Positions 15,890 through 24,366 of a DNA stretch of 49,170 nucleotides are shown here, piece by piece (positions within the stretch are counted from its first letter, which is position 1; each line of letters starts with the position of its first letter). Below the pieces are notes generated by a model that was not told the DNA's origin, ran no database searches, and saw only the letters and a list, made by a program, of their open reading frames with translations. Source of the stretch: CAZLPZ01 sp964607245 (GTDB lineage Bacteria > Pseudomonadota > Alphaproteobacteria > Micavibrionales > Micavibrionaceae); the NCBI GenBank assembly GCA_964607245.1, contig CAZSIB010000010.1, forward strand, positions 1-49,170, read 5' to 3'. The position numbers were made by a program, and so were the translations under genes.

Positions 15890-16804
15890 ATGTCGAGCAC
15901 TGTCCTTGTCGATACGTCGATGCGCCTTATTTCGGCCCTCATCGATGATTATGCCGACTGGTATACCCAGGCGCTTCGTCACATCTATTATGCGGATGAC
16001 GCGCAAGAAACGGCCTTTCCGGATATGCCCAAGGCGCTTTTGACCTTGAAAGATATGCTGGGGTCGGAACCCAGTTTGCGCACAGGGGAAATTACGCGAG
16101 TCTTTCATGCTGCGGATGTTTTGCAAGATATGGTCATGCGCGCGATGACCCATGCGGGCCCTTTGCGCATTTTCACCTATGAACAGTTTTGTGAATTTAA
16201 CCAGGCGTATGATGAAATGCTGCGGCGGCTCCATCACATTGAACGCAGCCAATATTTATCGGGTCTGGGGTATGACCCCATCACAGGCTTGCGGTCGGGT
16301 GAGGTCTGGCAAGCCGATCTTGAACGTGAAATGGAACGGATGGCGCGGCGGGGGCGCGGTTTTGCGCTGGCCTTGGCCCGACTGGATCATGTTGATGATT
16401 TACAGGCACGGCACGCGGCTGGATTTGATCAGATTTTGCATCATCTGGGATCGTCGATTTTATACACGATCCGGACGTTTGATGATGCCTATCATTTGCC
16501 AAACCATGAATTTTTACTGGCGCTCAAGCATACAGATCTTCATGGGGCCGAACGCTGCGCCGCGCGTCTTAAAGATTATGTGACGGATGCGCCGCCGCGG
16601 ATCGGTCCCGATGCGATTGACCTTTCCTTGTCTTTTTGTGTGGCTGAACCCATTGTGGGCCAGGATTTGGGGCAATTCGTGGACGCTATGCGGCGTGATC
16701 TGGATATGCGCGGGAACGACAAGGCCAGTGCCTTTGTCTATCACGAAGAAGAAAGTGCGCTTCACCGCTATATGCGGGAACAACAGGGCGATGCTGCCGG
16801 ATAA
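15890..16804 (+). CDS. Degenerate GGDEF-domain protein
   Basis: About 304 residues. The N-terminal 130 residues are helical and unrecognised. From YDPITGL onward the sequence follows a GGDEF domain: the DxLTGL entry motif, FALALARLDHVDDL for the first strand, and IRTFDDAYHLPNHEFLLAL where an active diguanylate cyclase has R-x-GGDEF. The signature is NHEF, so two essential glycines and the metal aspartate are missing; it is probably not a cyclase but a receptor or scaffold. A GTG at 15842 would add 16 residues; the ATG at 15890 has a GAAAG site and gives a cleaner N-terminus. It ends 14 bases before a histidine kinase gene, suggesting a signalling pair. Confidence 0.73.
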   Translation: MSSTVLVDTSMRLISALIDDYADWYTQALRHIYYADDAQETAFPDMPKALLTLKDMLGSEPSLRTGEITRVFHAADVLQDMVMRAMTHAGPLRIFTYEQFCEFNQAYDEMLRRLHHIERSQYLSGLGYDPITGLRSGEVWQADLEREMERMARRGRGFALALARLDHVDDLQARHAAGFDQILHHLGSSILYTIRTFDDAYHLPNHEFLLALKHTDLHGAERCAARLKDYVTDAPPRIGPDAIDLSLSFCVAEPIVGQDLGQFVDAMRRDLDMRGNDKASAFVYHEEESALHRYMREQQGDAAG

Positions 16805-16818
16805 AGGGAAATGGTCCC

Positions 16819-18378
16819 ATGGACGGCGCGATCAATCATCAAATTTTGTTCGATACGATGCCGATTCCCCGCATCATCATGCAGGTGGGCGCGCAGAAGA
16901 AAATCACGGTGTGCGATATTAATCGGCGTGCGCTTGAATACTTTAATCGTCGCCACGACCAGATGGTCGGAAAGACCGTTGCCGAGATCATGGACAGTGA
17001 AAACGCCCGGCATTTTCAACAATCCTTTGAAGTCGTTTTAAAACATAAAATGCCGGTGACGATCCAGGGGTTGCCCACTTTTCCGGGGCATATCCGTGTG
17101 CATGGGTTTTGGATTAATCCCGTTTTGGATTCTGAGGGCGAGATTGCGTTTCTGGATATTACGGCGCAACCGGATGCCGCGAACGAATCGATGCTTCAAC
17201 GCGAACGGGATGACGCTGTATCGCTTTTGACATCGATCTTTGACGCGTCTGAAGTCGGGATCGTTGTGACCGATCATAACCGCCGCATTGTGCGCGTGAA
17301 CGATTCCTTTGTGCGCACCTTCGGATGGGAACGCGAAGTCATCGTCGGGACGGATGTGTTGTCGCTTGCGACCATTGATGAAGTGGACCGTTTAAAATTT
17401 AATCACACCGAATTCATCGAACATGGGCGGCGGAGTACGGGCGAAATGAAAATCTTGCGGCGTGACGGAACGGTCGCAAACGCCCTTTTTACGGCGGCGA
17501 TGTTGGAACTGTCCCAGCAGCGCCGATTTTTGGTGACAACCATCATGGATATTACGGTGCGTAAACAGATGGAGATTTCCTTGCGTCTGGCGAAAGAACA
17601 GGCCGATGCCGCAAACCATGCAAAATCAACCTTCCTTGCGAATATGAGCCATGAACTTCGTACGCCCTTGAACGCTATTATCGGCTTTTCGGAGTTGATG
17701 GGAAAAGAAACGTTCGGGCCTCTTGGGAACCCCAAATACAAAGAATACATGCACGATATCCATTTCAGCGCGCGCCATCTTTTGGACATTATTAACGAAG
17801 TCTTGGATATGTCGAAAATTGAGGCCGGGCGCGTTGAACTTGATGAATCCGAGATGGATGTCGTCGAAGTGATCCAATCTGTTGTGCGAATCATGACGTC
17901 GCGCGCCTTCAGCAGTAATATTGAACTGGTCGTCGAGGCGGCATCGGATCTGCCCAAGATTTATGCGGATGCGCGATTAATCCGGCAAATTCTCATTAAT
18001 CTGGTGAGTAATGCCGTCAAGTTTTCGCATCCGGGCGGAACGATTTACATTCGCGCGCATATCCTGCCGGATGACGATATGCGGATCGTCGTGCGCGATA
18101 CAGGCGTCGGAATTCCCAAAGATAAAATTCGTGAGGCGATGGAGCCCTTTGGACAAATCCATGACACGGCACACGCGGCCCAAGAAAATCAAGGAACGGG
18201 ATTGGGATTGCCCCTGGCGCGTGCGATGACCGAACTTCATGGCGGGACGTTATCCGTTGAATCCGATTTGGGTGTGGGAACAACCGTGACGATTGACTTG
18301 CCGGCGCGGCGCGTGCTGTCGGGCAAGTATGAAAATTTGCGGCGCGTCCCGACGACACCCCCGAAAGATCTTACTTAA
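16819..18378 (+). CDS. Soluble PAS-PAS sensor histidine kinase, DivJ/PleC-like
   Basis: A 519-residue kinase with no membrane helix. Two PAS-like domains (about 5-115 and 133-248, the second with GIVVTDHNRRIVRVNDSF) and a short coiled linker lead to the HisKA domain, whose phospho-acceptor is H278 in FLANMSHELRTPLNAIIGF. The following FGPLGNPKYKEYMHDI and HLLDIINEVLDMSKIEAGR match the DivJ/PleC/PdhS group that controls the alphaproteobacterial cell cycle through DivK. ATP-site boxes are LINLVSNAVKFS (N), VRDTGVGIP (G1) and GTGLGLPLARAM (G2). No response regulator lies beside it, consistent with an orphan kinase feeding a phosphorelay. It probably shares a transcript with the degenerate GGDEF gene and DUF1491. 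Confidence 0.9.
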   Translation: MDGAINHQILFDTMPIPRIIMQVGAQKKITVCDINRRALEYFNRRHDQMVGKTVAEIMDSENARHFQQSFEVVLKHKMPVTIQGLPTFPGHIRVHGFWINPVLDSEGEIAFLDITAQPDAANESMLQRERDDAVSLLTSIFDASEVGIVVTDHNRRIVRVNDSFVRTFGWEREVIVGTDVLSLATIDEVDRLKFNHTEFIEHGRRSTGEMKILRRDGTVANALFTAAMLELSQQRRFLVTTIMDITVRKQMEISLRLAKEQADAANHAKSTFLANMSHELRTPLNAIIGFSELMGKETFGPLGNPKYKEYMHDIHFSARHLLDIINEVLDMSKIEAGRVELDESEMDVVEVIQSVVRIMTSRAFSSNIELVVEAASDLPKIYADARLIRQILINLVSNAVKFSHPGGTIYIRAHILPDDDMRIVVRDTGVGIPKDKIREAMEPFGQIHDTAHAAQENQGTGLGLPLARAMTELHGGTLSVESDLGVGTTVTIDLPARRVLSGKYENLRRVPTTPPKDLT

Positions 18379-18732
18379 ATGACGGGTGACGCACGTCTTC
18401 CGACGGCCTTGTGGTTAACGGGGGCAATCCGTCGGATTCAGGACCAGGGCGGAGCGTGTTATATTCTGAAGCGCGGGGAAGAGCAGTCTGGGATGGTCTG
18501 TGTTCTTCACCGTACCCGCGCCGCCCTTGCGGTTTATGTTCAGGAACGAAATGCCGTTAGCGTTCTGGGGTGGCGAAGGGTTTCCCCCAAAAATCAAGGC
18601 GAAAGAATGGTTGAAGAAGCCTGGGCCACCGATTATAGTGCCCGCGCGGCTGCGCGGGATCCTGACCTTTGGATTGTCGAGATCGAGACGGCGCGACCCG
18701 ATTTTCCTTTGGAAGGACCCGTTTTGTTATGA
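18379..18732 (+). CDS. DUF1491 family protein
   Basis: A 117-residue cytoplasmic protein of the uncharacterised DUF1491 family, recognised by LWLTGAIRRIQDQGGACYILKRGEEQSGMV at the start and the conserved tail ARAAARDPDLWIVEIE. Such proteins occur across Alphaproteobacteria and have no established function. Its ATG follows directly on the kinase stop (TAAATG) and its stop overlaps the prfC start (ATGA), so it is translationally coupled on both sides. Confidence 0.85.
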   Translation: MTGDARLPTALWLTGAIRRIQDQGGACYILKRGEEQSGMVCVLHRTRAALAVYVQERNAVSVLGWRRVSPKNQGERMVEEAWATDYSARAAARDPDLWIVEIETARPDFPLEGPVLL

Positions 18733-20309
18733 ATTTGGCAGATGCTATTGCCCATCGCCGGACGTTTGCCATTATCTCGCATCCCGATGCGGGAAAAACG
18801 ACGCTCACCGAAAAATTGCTGTTATTCGGGGGTGCCATTCAAATGGCGGGGATGGTCAAGGCGCGCGGGGATGCGCGGCGCGCGCGATCTGACTGGATGA
18901 AGGTGGAACAAGAACGCGGGATTTCTGTGGCATCGTCCGTCATGACCTTTGTGCATGATCAGATCACATTTAACCTTTTGGATACCCCCGGCCACCAGGA
19001 TTTTTCCGAGGATACGTATCGTACCTTAAGTGCGGTCGACAGCGCGATTATGGTCTTGGATGCCGCCAAGGGGATTGAGCCACAAACCTTTAAATTGTTC
19101 GAAGTCTGCCGCTTGCGGAACATCCCGATCATCACGTTCATCAACAAGATGGACCGGGATGGGCAGGACCCGTTTGCGCTGCTTGATGAAATTTCAAATA
19201 AACTGGCCCTTGATGTGGCGCCCGCCAGTTGGCCGATTGGCATGGGCCGGGATTTTCGCGGATGCTATGATCTCCTCCATGACCAACTGCATCTGTTTGA
19301 ACGGACGAAAGGTGCCGAGCTTATTCAAGGAATCACTTGTCAGGGCTTGTCTGATCCGCTGATTGATACAAAAATTGCCGCGGATCAGGCCGAAAAGCTG
19401 CGTGAGGATGTCGAAATGGTGCGGTCTTTGTGCCCGGCCTTTGATCTTGAGATGTATCAGGCGGGGCATTTAACCCCCGTCTTTTTTGGATCGGCAGTCA
19501 ATAATTTTGGTGTAGCGGAACTTCTTTCCGGGATCACAGAATTTGCGCCGCCGCCGCGGCCGTATAACGCGGTTGAGCGGATGATTGACCCGAAAGAGAC
19601 AAAAGTGTCTGGTTTTGTTTTTAAGATTCAGGCGAATATGGATCCTAAACACCGCGACCGGATTGCCTTTATGCGCCTTTGTGCCGGGGAATTTACCAAG
19701 GGCATGAAGCTTTATCATGTCCGGTCGGGCAAACAGATGGTCATCCATTCACCGCAATTTTTTCTGGCCCAGGACCGCGAAGCCGCAGAAACCGCGTGGC
19801 CCGGCGATATCATTGGTATCCCGAACCACGGGAATTTGCGGATTGGCGATGTGTTGACCGAAGGCGAGGCGTTGTCCTTTACGGGGATTCCCTCTTTTGC
19901 GCCGGAACTGATGCAGCGGGTGATATCAATTGACCCGTTAAAGGCCAAACATTTGGGTGCGGCGCTGACACAACTTGCCGAAGAAGGGACCGCGCGTGTT
20001 TTTAAATCGGCCTATGATTCGGGATGGGTGGTCGGGGTTGTGGGGGCCCTTCAATTCGACGTTTTGGCCGACCGGTTACGGACCGAATATGCGCTTAATG
20101 TAAAATTTGAGGCGACGGCGCATTATGCAGCGCGCTGGCTTACGAGTGCGGATCATGCGGTGCTCAAGAATTTTATCGATGCAAATGGGTCTGCAATTGC
20201 CTATGATCACAACCAGGAACCTGTTTTCTTGGCGCGGAATGGCTGGCATTTGAGCGACGCTCAAGAAAAAAACCCCGGTATTTCATTTTTGTCGACGAAG
20301 ATCGGATAA
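18729..20309 (+). CDS. prfC: Peptide chain release factor 3
   Basis: A 526-residue translational GTPase of the RF3 group, which removes RF1/RF2 from the ribosome after termination. The P-loop SHPDAGKTTLTEKLLLFGG begins at residue 17. The switch and Mg motifs GISVASSVM and DTPGHQDFSEDTYRTL, the NKMD motif in FINKMDRDGQDP and the later domain FKIQANMDPKHRDRIAF are the pattern that separates RF3 from EF-G. The frame extends back to 18669, but the ATG at 18729 gives the standard N-terminus and overlaps the DUF1491 stop. RF3 is patchily distributed; fusA for EF-G is separate at the far end of the window. Confidence 0.95.
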   Translation: MNLADAIAHRRTFAIISHPDAGKTTLTEKLLLFGGAIQMAGMVKARGDARRARSDWMKVEQERGISVASSVMTFVHDQITFNLLDTPGHQDFSEDTYRTLSAVDSAIMVLDAAKGIEPQTFKLFEVCRLRNIPIITFINKMDRDGQDPFALLDEISNKLALDVAPASWPIGMGRDFRGCYDLLHDQLHLFERTKGAELIQGITCQGLSDPLIDTKIAADQAEKLREDVEMVRSLCPAFDLEMYQAGHLTPVFFGSAVNNFGVAELLSGITEFAPPPRPYNAVERMIDPKETKVSGFVFKIQANMDPKHRDRIAFMRLCAGEFTKGMKLYHVRSGKQMVIHSPQFFLAQDREAAETAWPGDIIGIPNHGNLRIGDVLTEGEALSFTGIPSFAPELMQRVISIDPLKAKHLGAALTQLAEEGTARVFKSAYDSGWVVGVVGALQFDVLADRLRTEYALNVKFEATAHYAARWLTSADHAVLKNFIDANGSAIAYDHNQEPVFLARNGWHLSDAQEKNPGISFLSTKIG

Positions 20310-20325
20310 ATAAGGGGCGGCGGCG

Positions 20326-21372
20326 ATGAAGTTAACGACCCGCGAGATCGATGGATTTTTGAAGAACAGGCCGAGTGTTCCGGTGGTCTTGATCTATGGT
20401 CCGGACCAGGGATTGGTACGCGAACGTGCCCAGATCCTTTTGCGTTTTGTCGTTCCGGATTTGGCCGACCCCTTTAATGTCGCGATCCTGTCGGGCGGGC
20501 AAATCACTGATGATCCAGCGCGATTAAACGATGAGGCCCAGGCCTTGTCCCTCATGGGTGGGGACCGGGTTGTCTGGGTGAGGGACGCCAGTGACGGGAT
20601 CGCGCCGGCTGTTAAATCCTATCTTTCCGCACCGAATCCTCAGGCCTTGGTGGTGATTGAGGCGGCCGACCTCACCCCCAAATCGTCCTTGCGCAAATTA
20701 GTGGAAGGAGCGACGAACGCGGCAGCCCTCCCCTGCTATGTTCAGGATGCGGGCGAGCTCGCCCGCGTGATCGGGCAAACAATCCGCGCGGCGGACCTCA
20801 CCATTGATCCCGACGCCGTTGATTTTTTGGCGGGACATATTGGGGGCGACGGGGCCCAGGTGCGCGGAACCTTGGATAAGCTTTTAACCTATATGGGGGC
20901 GACCGGGACGGGCCAGGCGGTGACGTCTCACGGCCACGTGACCTATGATGACGCTGTTGCCTGTACCGGGTCCATGGGGCTTGCGGCACTTGACGGATGT
21001 GTGGATGCACTCCTATCGGGTCATACGGATCAGGCGTTTATCCTCCTCAAACGTCTTGCGGACGAAGAGGGGTATCCCATTATTCTGCTCCGCGCCCTTT
21101 TGGCACATGGGCGTAAATTGCATCGCACGCATCTGCGGATAGAGGCGGGGGAGCGGATCGAGGATATTTTGTCGGGACGTGACGCGCCCGTCTTTTTTAA
21201 ACGAAAAGCCGCCTTTGCGACGCATTTGAAGCGCTGGCCCGTGCCAAAATTACTCCGCTTGATGGACGATATTTGGGGGTGCGAATCAAAGATGAAATCC
21301 GGTGTTGATCCGTTGGTCGTTATTCCCCAGACGTTACTTTCGCTCTCCGTTCGGGCGCAGAAGGCGGGATAA
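20326..21372 (+). CDS. holA: DNA polymerase III subunit delta
   Basis: A 348-residue clamp-loader subunit that opens the beta sliding clamp. The N-terminal LIYGPDQGLVRERAQILL, the ALSLMGGDRVVWVRDAS strand region and the C-terminal collar with AFILLKRLADEEGYPIILLRAL and FKRKAAFATHLKRW fit alphaproteobacterial HolA. AAGGGGCGG before the ATG supports the start. It follows prfC after 16 bases and is the last gene of this block; lptE, which often precedes holA, is absent here. Confidence 0.9.
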   Translation: MKLTTREIDGFLKNRPSVPVVLIYGPDQGLVRERAQILLRFVVPDLADPFNVAILSGGQITDDPARLNDEAQALSLMGGDRVVWVRDASDGIAPAVKSYLSAPNPQALVVIEAADLTPKSSLRKLVEGATNAAALPCYVQDAGELARVIGQTIRAADLTIDPDAVDFLAGHIGGDGAQVRGTLDKLLTYMGATGTGQAVTSHGHVTYDDAVACTGSMGLAALDGCVDALLSGHTDQAFILLKRLADEEGYPIILLRALLAHGRKLHRTHLRIEAGERIEDILSGRDAPVFFKRKAAFATHLKRWPVPKLLRLMDDIWGCESKMKSGVDPLVVIPQTLLSLSVRAQKAG

Positions 21373-21390
21373 GGCTTGTATTTAGATTTT

Positions 21391-21415
21391 TAATCCTATC
21401 CCAGTGCCTAGGATT
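21391..21415 (+). other. Inverted repeat after holA
   Basis: AATCCTA (21391-21397) and TAGGATT (21409-21415) form a perfect 7-bp stem around an 11-base loop, 18 bases after the holA stop. The following run is ATAATTATG rather than a T tract, so it is a poor intrinsic terminator. It overlaps the CCTAGGATTATAATTAT motif shared with 7894-7910. Confidence 0.4.
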
Positions 21416-21487
21416 ATAATTATGTCATATATATGTTGCTCGGATGCAACAGGTTCAACGAAAACCCCGAAAAATAGGCTGATTTAT

Positions 21488-21516
21488 TTGACGGGAGCGC
21501 TGGGTCGGTGAACAAT
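21488..21516 (+). promoter_or_regulatory. Candidate porin promoter
   Basis: TTGACG (21488-21493) and AACAAT (21511-21516) with a 17-base spacer predict a start near 21523 and a leader of about 93 nt before the porin ATG. Confidence 0.5.
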
Positions 21517-21524
21517 CGGGCCTA

Positions 21525-21569
21525 GTTCACGTTTGCGTGAGCGATCGTCAACGTGTCTTTCACGTGAAC
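21525..21569 (+). promoter_or_regulatory. Paired inverted repeats in the porin leader
   Basis: GTTCACGT (21525-21532) is the reverse complement of ACGTGAAC (21562-21569). Each arm lies in its own smaller palindrome: TCACG-TTTG-CGTGA at 21527-21540 and TTCACGTGAA at 21559-21568. With the promoter above they would begin at the transcript start. They could be a 5' stabilising hairpin in an abundant mRNA or a tandem operator for a dimeric regulator. Confidence 0.5.
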
Positions 21570-21615
21570 GAAAACTAAACCACAAGTCTCTAAAACCACA
21601 TAAGGAGTTATCGAG

Positions 21616-22731
21616 ATGAAAAAAGTTCTGCTAAGCAGCGCCGCTCTGGCGACCCTGGCTTTCGCAGCTCCGGCTTTCGCCCAAGAAGAATCGGGCGTCA
21701 AACTGGATCTGGGCGGCCACTTCAAAGGCTATGGCGTCTATGTTGATCAAGACGAAAATACCGGCGAAGAAGCTCGTAGCTTGGACATCCTGCGCAATAC
21801 CGAAGTCCATTTCTCGGGTGAAACCACCCTGGACAACGGTCTGACCGTTGGGGCCCATGTCGAAGCCGAAGCCGATGATGGCGACAGCTTTGCTGTGGAT
21901 GAATCCTATGCCTATTTTTCGGGCTCATGGGGTCGTGTGAACTTCGGGGCCGAAGATGGCGCCGCGTTCTTGCTGCAAGTCGCTGCACCGTCTGCGGACA
22001 GCAACTATGACGGCATCCGTCAGTTCGTTCAGCCGCTCAACACTGCCGTTTTGGCCGGTGGTCAAACGACAGCCCTGTCGGCGACCTATGCGGATGGCTT
22101 GGACTATGACCAAGACGTGTCCGGCAAATCTGACAAACTCACCTACCTGACCCCCGTGTTCTCGGGCTTCCAGGCTGGTGTGTCGTATACACCGGAAGTG
22201 CGTGATGCATCACGTGCGCTTGACGGGGTTGATGATGATGAATCATCGACATCGGAATTCGGTGATGCGTTCGACGTGGCCGTGCGTTACGAAGGTGCGT
22301 TTGATGGTTTCAACCTGAATGCCGGTGCTGGTTACAGCCACGCAGCGGTTGAAGATGACACCAGCGCCGAAGATCGTGAAGCCTGGAACGCCGGGGTTGA
22401 TCTGGATATCGGTTCCTGGGGTCTTGGTGTTGCGTACACCAATGACGACGAAGGTTCGGATGATGACGATGTGACCACATGGGTTGTTGGTGCCGATTAC
22501 ACCACTGGCCCGTTCACTCTGGGTGCATCGTACTTGAACCAGGATGACGAAGTTGGCACAGACGTTGACACCGATCGTTGGACCGGTGGTGTCGTGTACA
22601 GCTATGGCCCTGGCATGACCTTCCGTGGAACCGTCTCGAACGTGAACCACGAAATCGATGGTCTGGATGATGTTGACGCGACCGCCGTTATGGTTGGTAC
22701 GCAGATCAATTTCTACTCCGATCTGATTTGA
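21616..22731 (+). CDS. Outer-membrane porin
   Basis: A 371-residue beta-barrel precursor. The signal peptide MKKVLLSSAALATLAFAAPAFA is followed by QEE, then alternating amphipathic strands such as VKLDLGGHFKGYGVYV, RNTEVHFSGETTL, LTVGAHVEAEAD and WGRVNFGAEDGAAFLL, which are typical of Gram-negative porins of Rhodospirillales type. The C-terminal strand ends VMVGTQINFYSDLI rather than in the usual Phe, leaving BamA recognition a little atypical. The mature protein is very acidic, with Asp/Glu-rich loops (for example DGVDDDESS and DDEGSDDDD). AAGGAG lies eight bases before the ATG. Strong promoter, structured leader and terminator suggest high expression as a single gene. Confidence 0.9.
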   Translation: MKKVLLSSAALATLAFAAPAFAQEESGVKLDLGGHFKGYGVYVDQDENTGEEARSLDILRNTEVHFSGETTLDNGLTVGAHVEAEADDGDSFAVDESYAYFSGSWGRVNFGAEDGAAFLLQVAAPSADSNYDGIRQFVQPLNTAVLAGGQTTALSATYADGLDYDQDVSGKSDKLTYLTPVFSGFQAGVSYTPEVRDASRALDGVDDDESSTSEFGDAFDVAVRYEGAFDGFNLNAGAGYSHAAVEDDTSAEDREAWNAGVDLDIGSWGLGVAYTNDDEGSDDDDVTTWVVGADYTTGPFTLGASYLNQDDEVGTDVDTDRWTGGVVYSYGPGMTFRGTVSNVNHEIDGLDDVDATAVMVGTQINFYSDLI

Positions 22732-22734
22732 ATA

Positions 22735-22768
22735 AAAAAGCCGGGGGTGGTGACATCCCCGGCTTTTT
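22735..22768 (+). terminator. Intrinsic terminator of the porin gene
   Basis: AAAAAGCCGGGG (22735-22746) pairs perfectly with CCCCGGCTTTTT (22757-22768) around a ten-base loop, immediately after the stop. It is a strong rho-independent terminator that separates the porin from the dot genes. Confidence 0.92.
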
Positions 22769-22925
22769 CTTTTGTCCTGGGGAATCCGATTTTTCTAAGC
22801 CAATCTCTCATCAAACAGTGCTTGTGCTTTTTCTGCGCGCGCGTTACCCTTTTACCTAGGTGCGTTTTATCCGCCCTGATTCGTTCTTTGCCGATTCCGG
22901 TCTTCTTTCTTTTTCGTGATCGATC

Positions 22926-23432
22926 ATGACCCAAAAATATATGTTACCCCTTTTCCTTGGCACCCTTTTGTTGTCGGCGTGCACAACAGCTAATGCTGTT
23001 AAAATGCAAGATCCCCAAGTGGTCGCAACCCCTGACCGTGTGACCGCGATGCTTGCTGATGCTGCTGACAAGGCGTCGAACGCGCTTCAAACCCTTGCGG
23101 CGGTTGAACAGGCGAAGGCGCCCTCGGCGGATCTTGCCCGAATCGAAAATGCGCCGATTGAATTGCGTCGTGCTGTGACCGTCTCGTGGATTGGTCCGGT
23201 TGATAATATTGTGAAAATGATGGCGGACCGCGCAAGCTATACATTTGATGTCTTGGGAGACATGCCGCCTGTTCCTGTGGTTGTGAATATTGACGCTGAA
23301 AATCGCCCGATTGTCGATATTTTACGGGATATTGGGTTGCAACTGGGGGGCCGTGCGGATGTGCGCGTTGATCCCAATCGGCGCGTGGTCGAACTTCATT
23401 ACGCGCCGGTGACATCGTCATCGGCAAATTAA
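22926..23432 (+). CDS. dotD: DotD/TraH-like outer-membrane lipoprotein of a type IVB system
   Basis: A 168-residue lipoprotein. MTQKYMLPLFLGTLLLSAC has lipobox LSAC with Cys19. The mature part has a flexible helical stretch and then a compact domain (about 78-162: VSWIGPVDNIVKMMADRASY, VVVNIDAENRPIVDILRDIG, ADVRVDPNRRVVELHYAP) of the secretin-N-like fold known from DotD. In Legionella, DotD and DotC lipoproteins carry the secretin-like DotH to the outer membrane. It is the first gene of a tight block with dotC and dotB. No clear promoter is visible in the 157 bases after the porin terminator. Confidence 0.86.
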   Translation: MTQKYMLPLFLGTLLLSACTTANAVKMQDPQVVATPDRVTAMLADAADKASNALQTLAAVEQAKAPSADLARIENAPIELRRAVTVSWIGPVDNIVKMMADRASYTFDVLGDMPPVPVVVNIDAENRPIVDILRDIGLQLGGRADVRVDPNRRVVELHYAPVTSSSAN

Positions 23433-23445
23433 GGGGATGGCCTTG

Positions 23446-24366
23446 ATGATCCGACATGTTCGACTCGTAACGCTGACTTTTCTTCTTGGTGCGATGCCAG
23501 GGGCTCTCGCTTTCGCAGCATCTCCAACCAGTGGAGTTATGGGGGGTATTACAGCCGATTCTCCTGTGAACGGCGCCTTTGAAACAGAAACCCATCCGGC
23601 GTCGGCCTTTCCCTTACGTATTGAGGATTTGCAAGAGATCCCGGGCGGGCGACCACTTGATGAAACGGTTGGGCCCCCGCTTGATATTCGTAAAGACGCC
23701 TTGAAAGAGGCGGCGCTTTCCTTGGGGGCGCGCGGCGCGCTCGCCTACCGCAGTTATGAAATTCGCCAAGAGCTTCGCCAATACGAATCCTATCTGGATA
23801 AGGTGTTTGATTTTCGTCAGTTGTTGATTGCCGCACCCTCGGGTCTGTTGATCGAGCCGCCGATTGTGTCCGAAAGCGATGATGCTTTGATTATCGATCC
23901 TCAAGGGCTCAAGGCGGCGGTGGCGGATCGTATTTATGAGATCAGTAAAAACGCCAAAATCGTGACCAGTCCGCGCAATTGGCGGGCCTATTTGGAGCGT
24001 AGCTGGGGGTCGGTCGATATGCCGCCCGATATTCTGCGCCCCAAGACAAAGGAAGAACGCGCAGAATGGCGTGAGAATGTCAAAATCGGTTGGAAACAAG
24101 GCTATTCCCAGGCGGATGAAACTTTTACAAATGACGTCCAGCGCCTGATTGCCGAATTTAACGGGATGGTCCGGTATCGTAAACTTTTGGCGCAAGGCAT
24201 GATTTCGTCACCCTTCGCGCTTCAAACGGATCGGGGCGTGACCGGTGGCGGCAAGGATGACAAGGGCCGCGCCCAGGCGATGCGTATTGGCGACCGCGCG
24301 ATTCAAATTACAGGGGTGCCGGAATTGGTTCCCGGCGCAGCGCAATGGCAGCCCGCAAACCAATAA
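23446..24366 (+). CDS. dotC: DotC/TraI-like protein of a type IVB system, without lipobox
   Basis: About 306 residues. The conserved DotC core runs from RKDALKEAALSLGARGALAY through LLIEPPIVSESDDALIIDP, the ARTSPRNWRAYL-like region (actual IVTSPRNWRAYLERSW) and WRENVKIGWKQGYSQADETF to FNGMVRYRKLLAQGMIS. The AAGGGG at 23431-23436 is nine bases before the ATG at 23446, so I prefer that to the ATG at 23437. The signal peptide ends around ALAFA with no cysteine, whereas Legionella DotC is a lipoprotein. Here membrane attachment would have to come from DotD or another partner. The 3' end overlaps dotB by 22 bases. Confidence 0.87.
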   Translation: MIRHVRLVTLTFLLGAMPGALAFAASPTSGVMGGITADSPVNGAFETETHPASAFPLRIEDLQEIPGGRPLDETVGPPLDIRKDALKEAALSLGARGALAYRSYEIRQELRQYESYLDKVFDFRQLLIAAPSGLLIEPPIVSESDDALIIDPQGLKAAVADRIYEISKNAKIVTSPRNWRAYLERSWGSVDMPPDILRPKTKEERAEWRENVKIGWKQGYSQADETFTNDVQRLIAEFNGMVRYRKLLAQGMISSPFALQTDRGVTGGGKDDKGRAQAMRIGDRAIQITGVPELVPGAAQWQPANQ

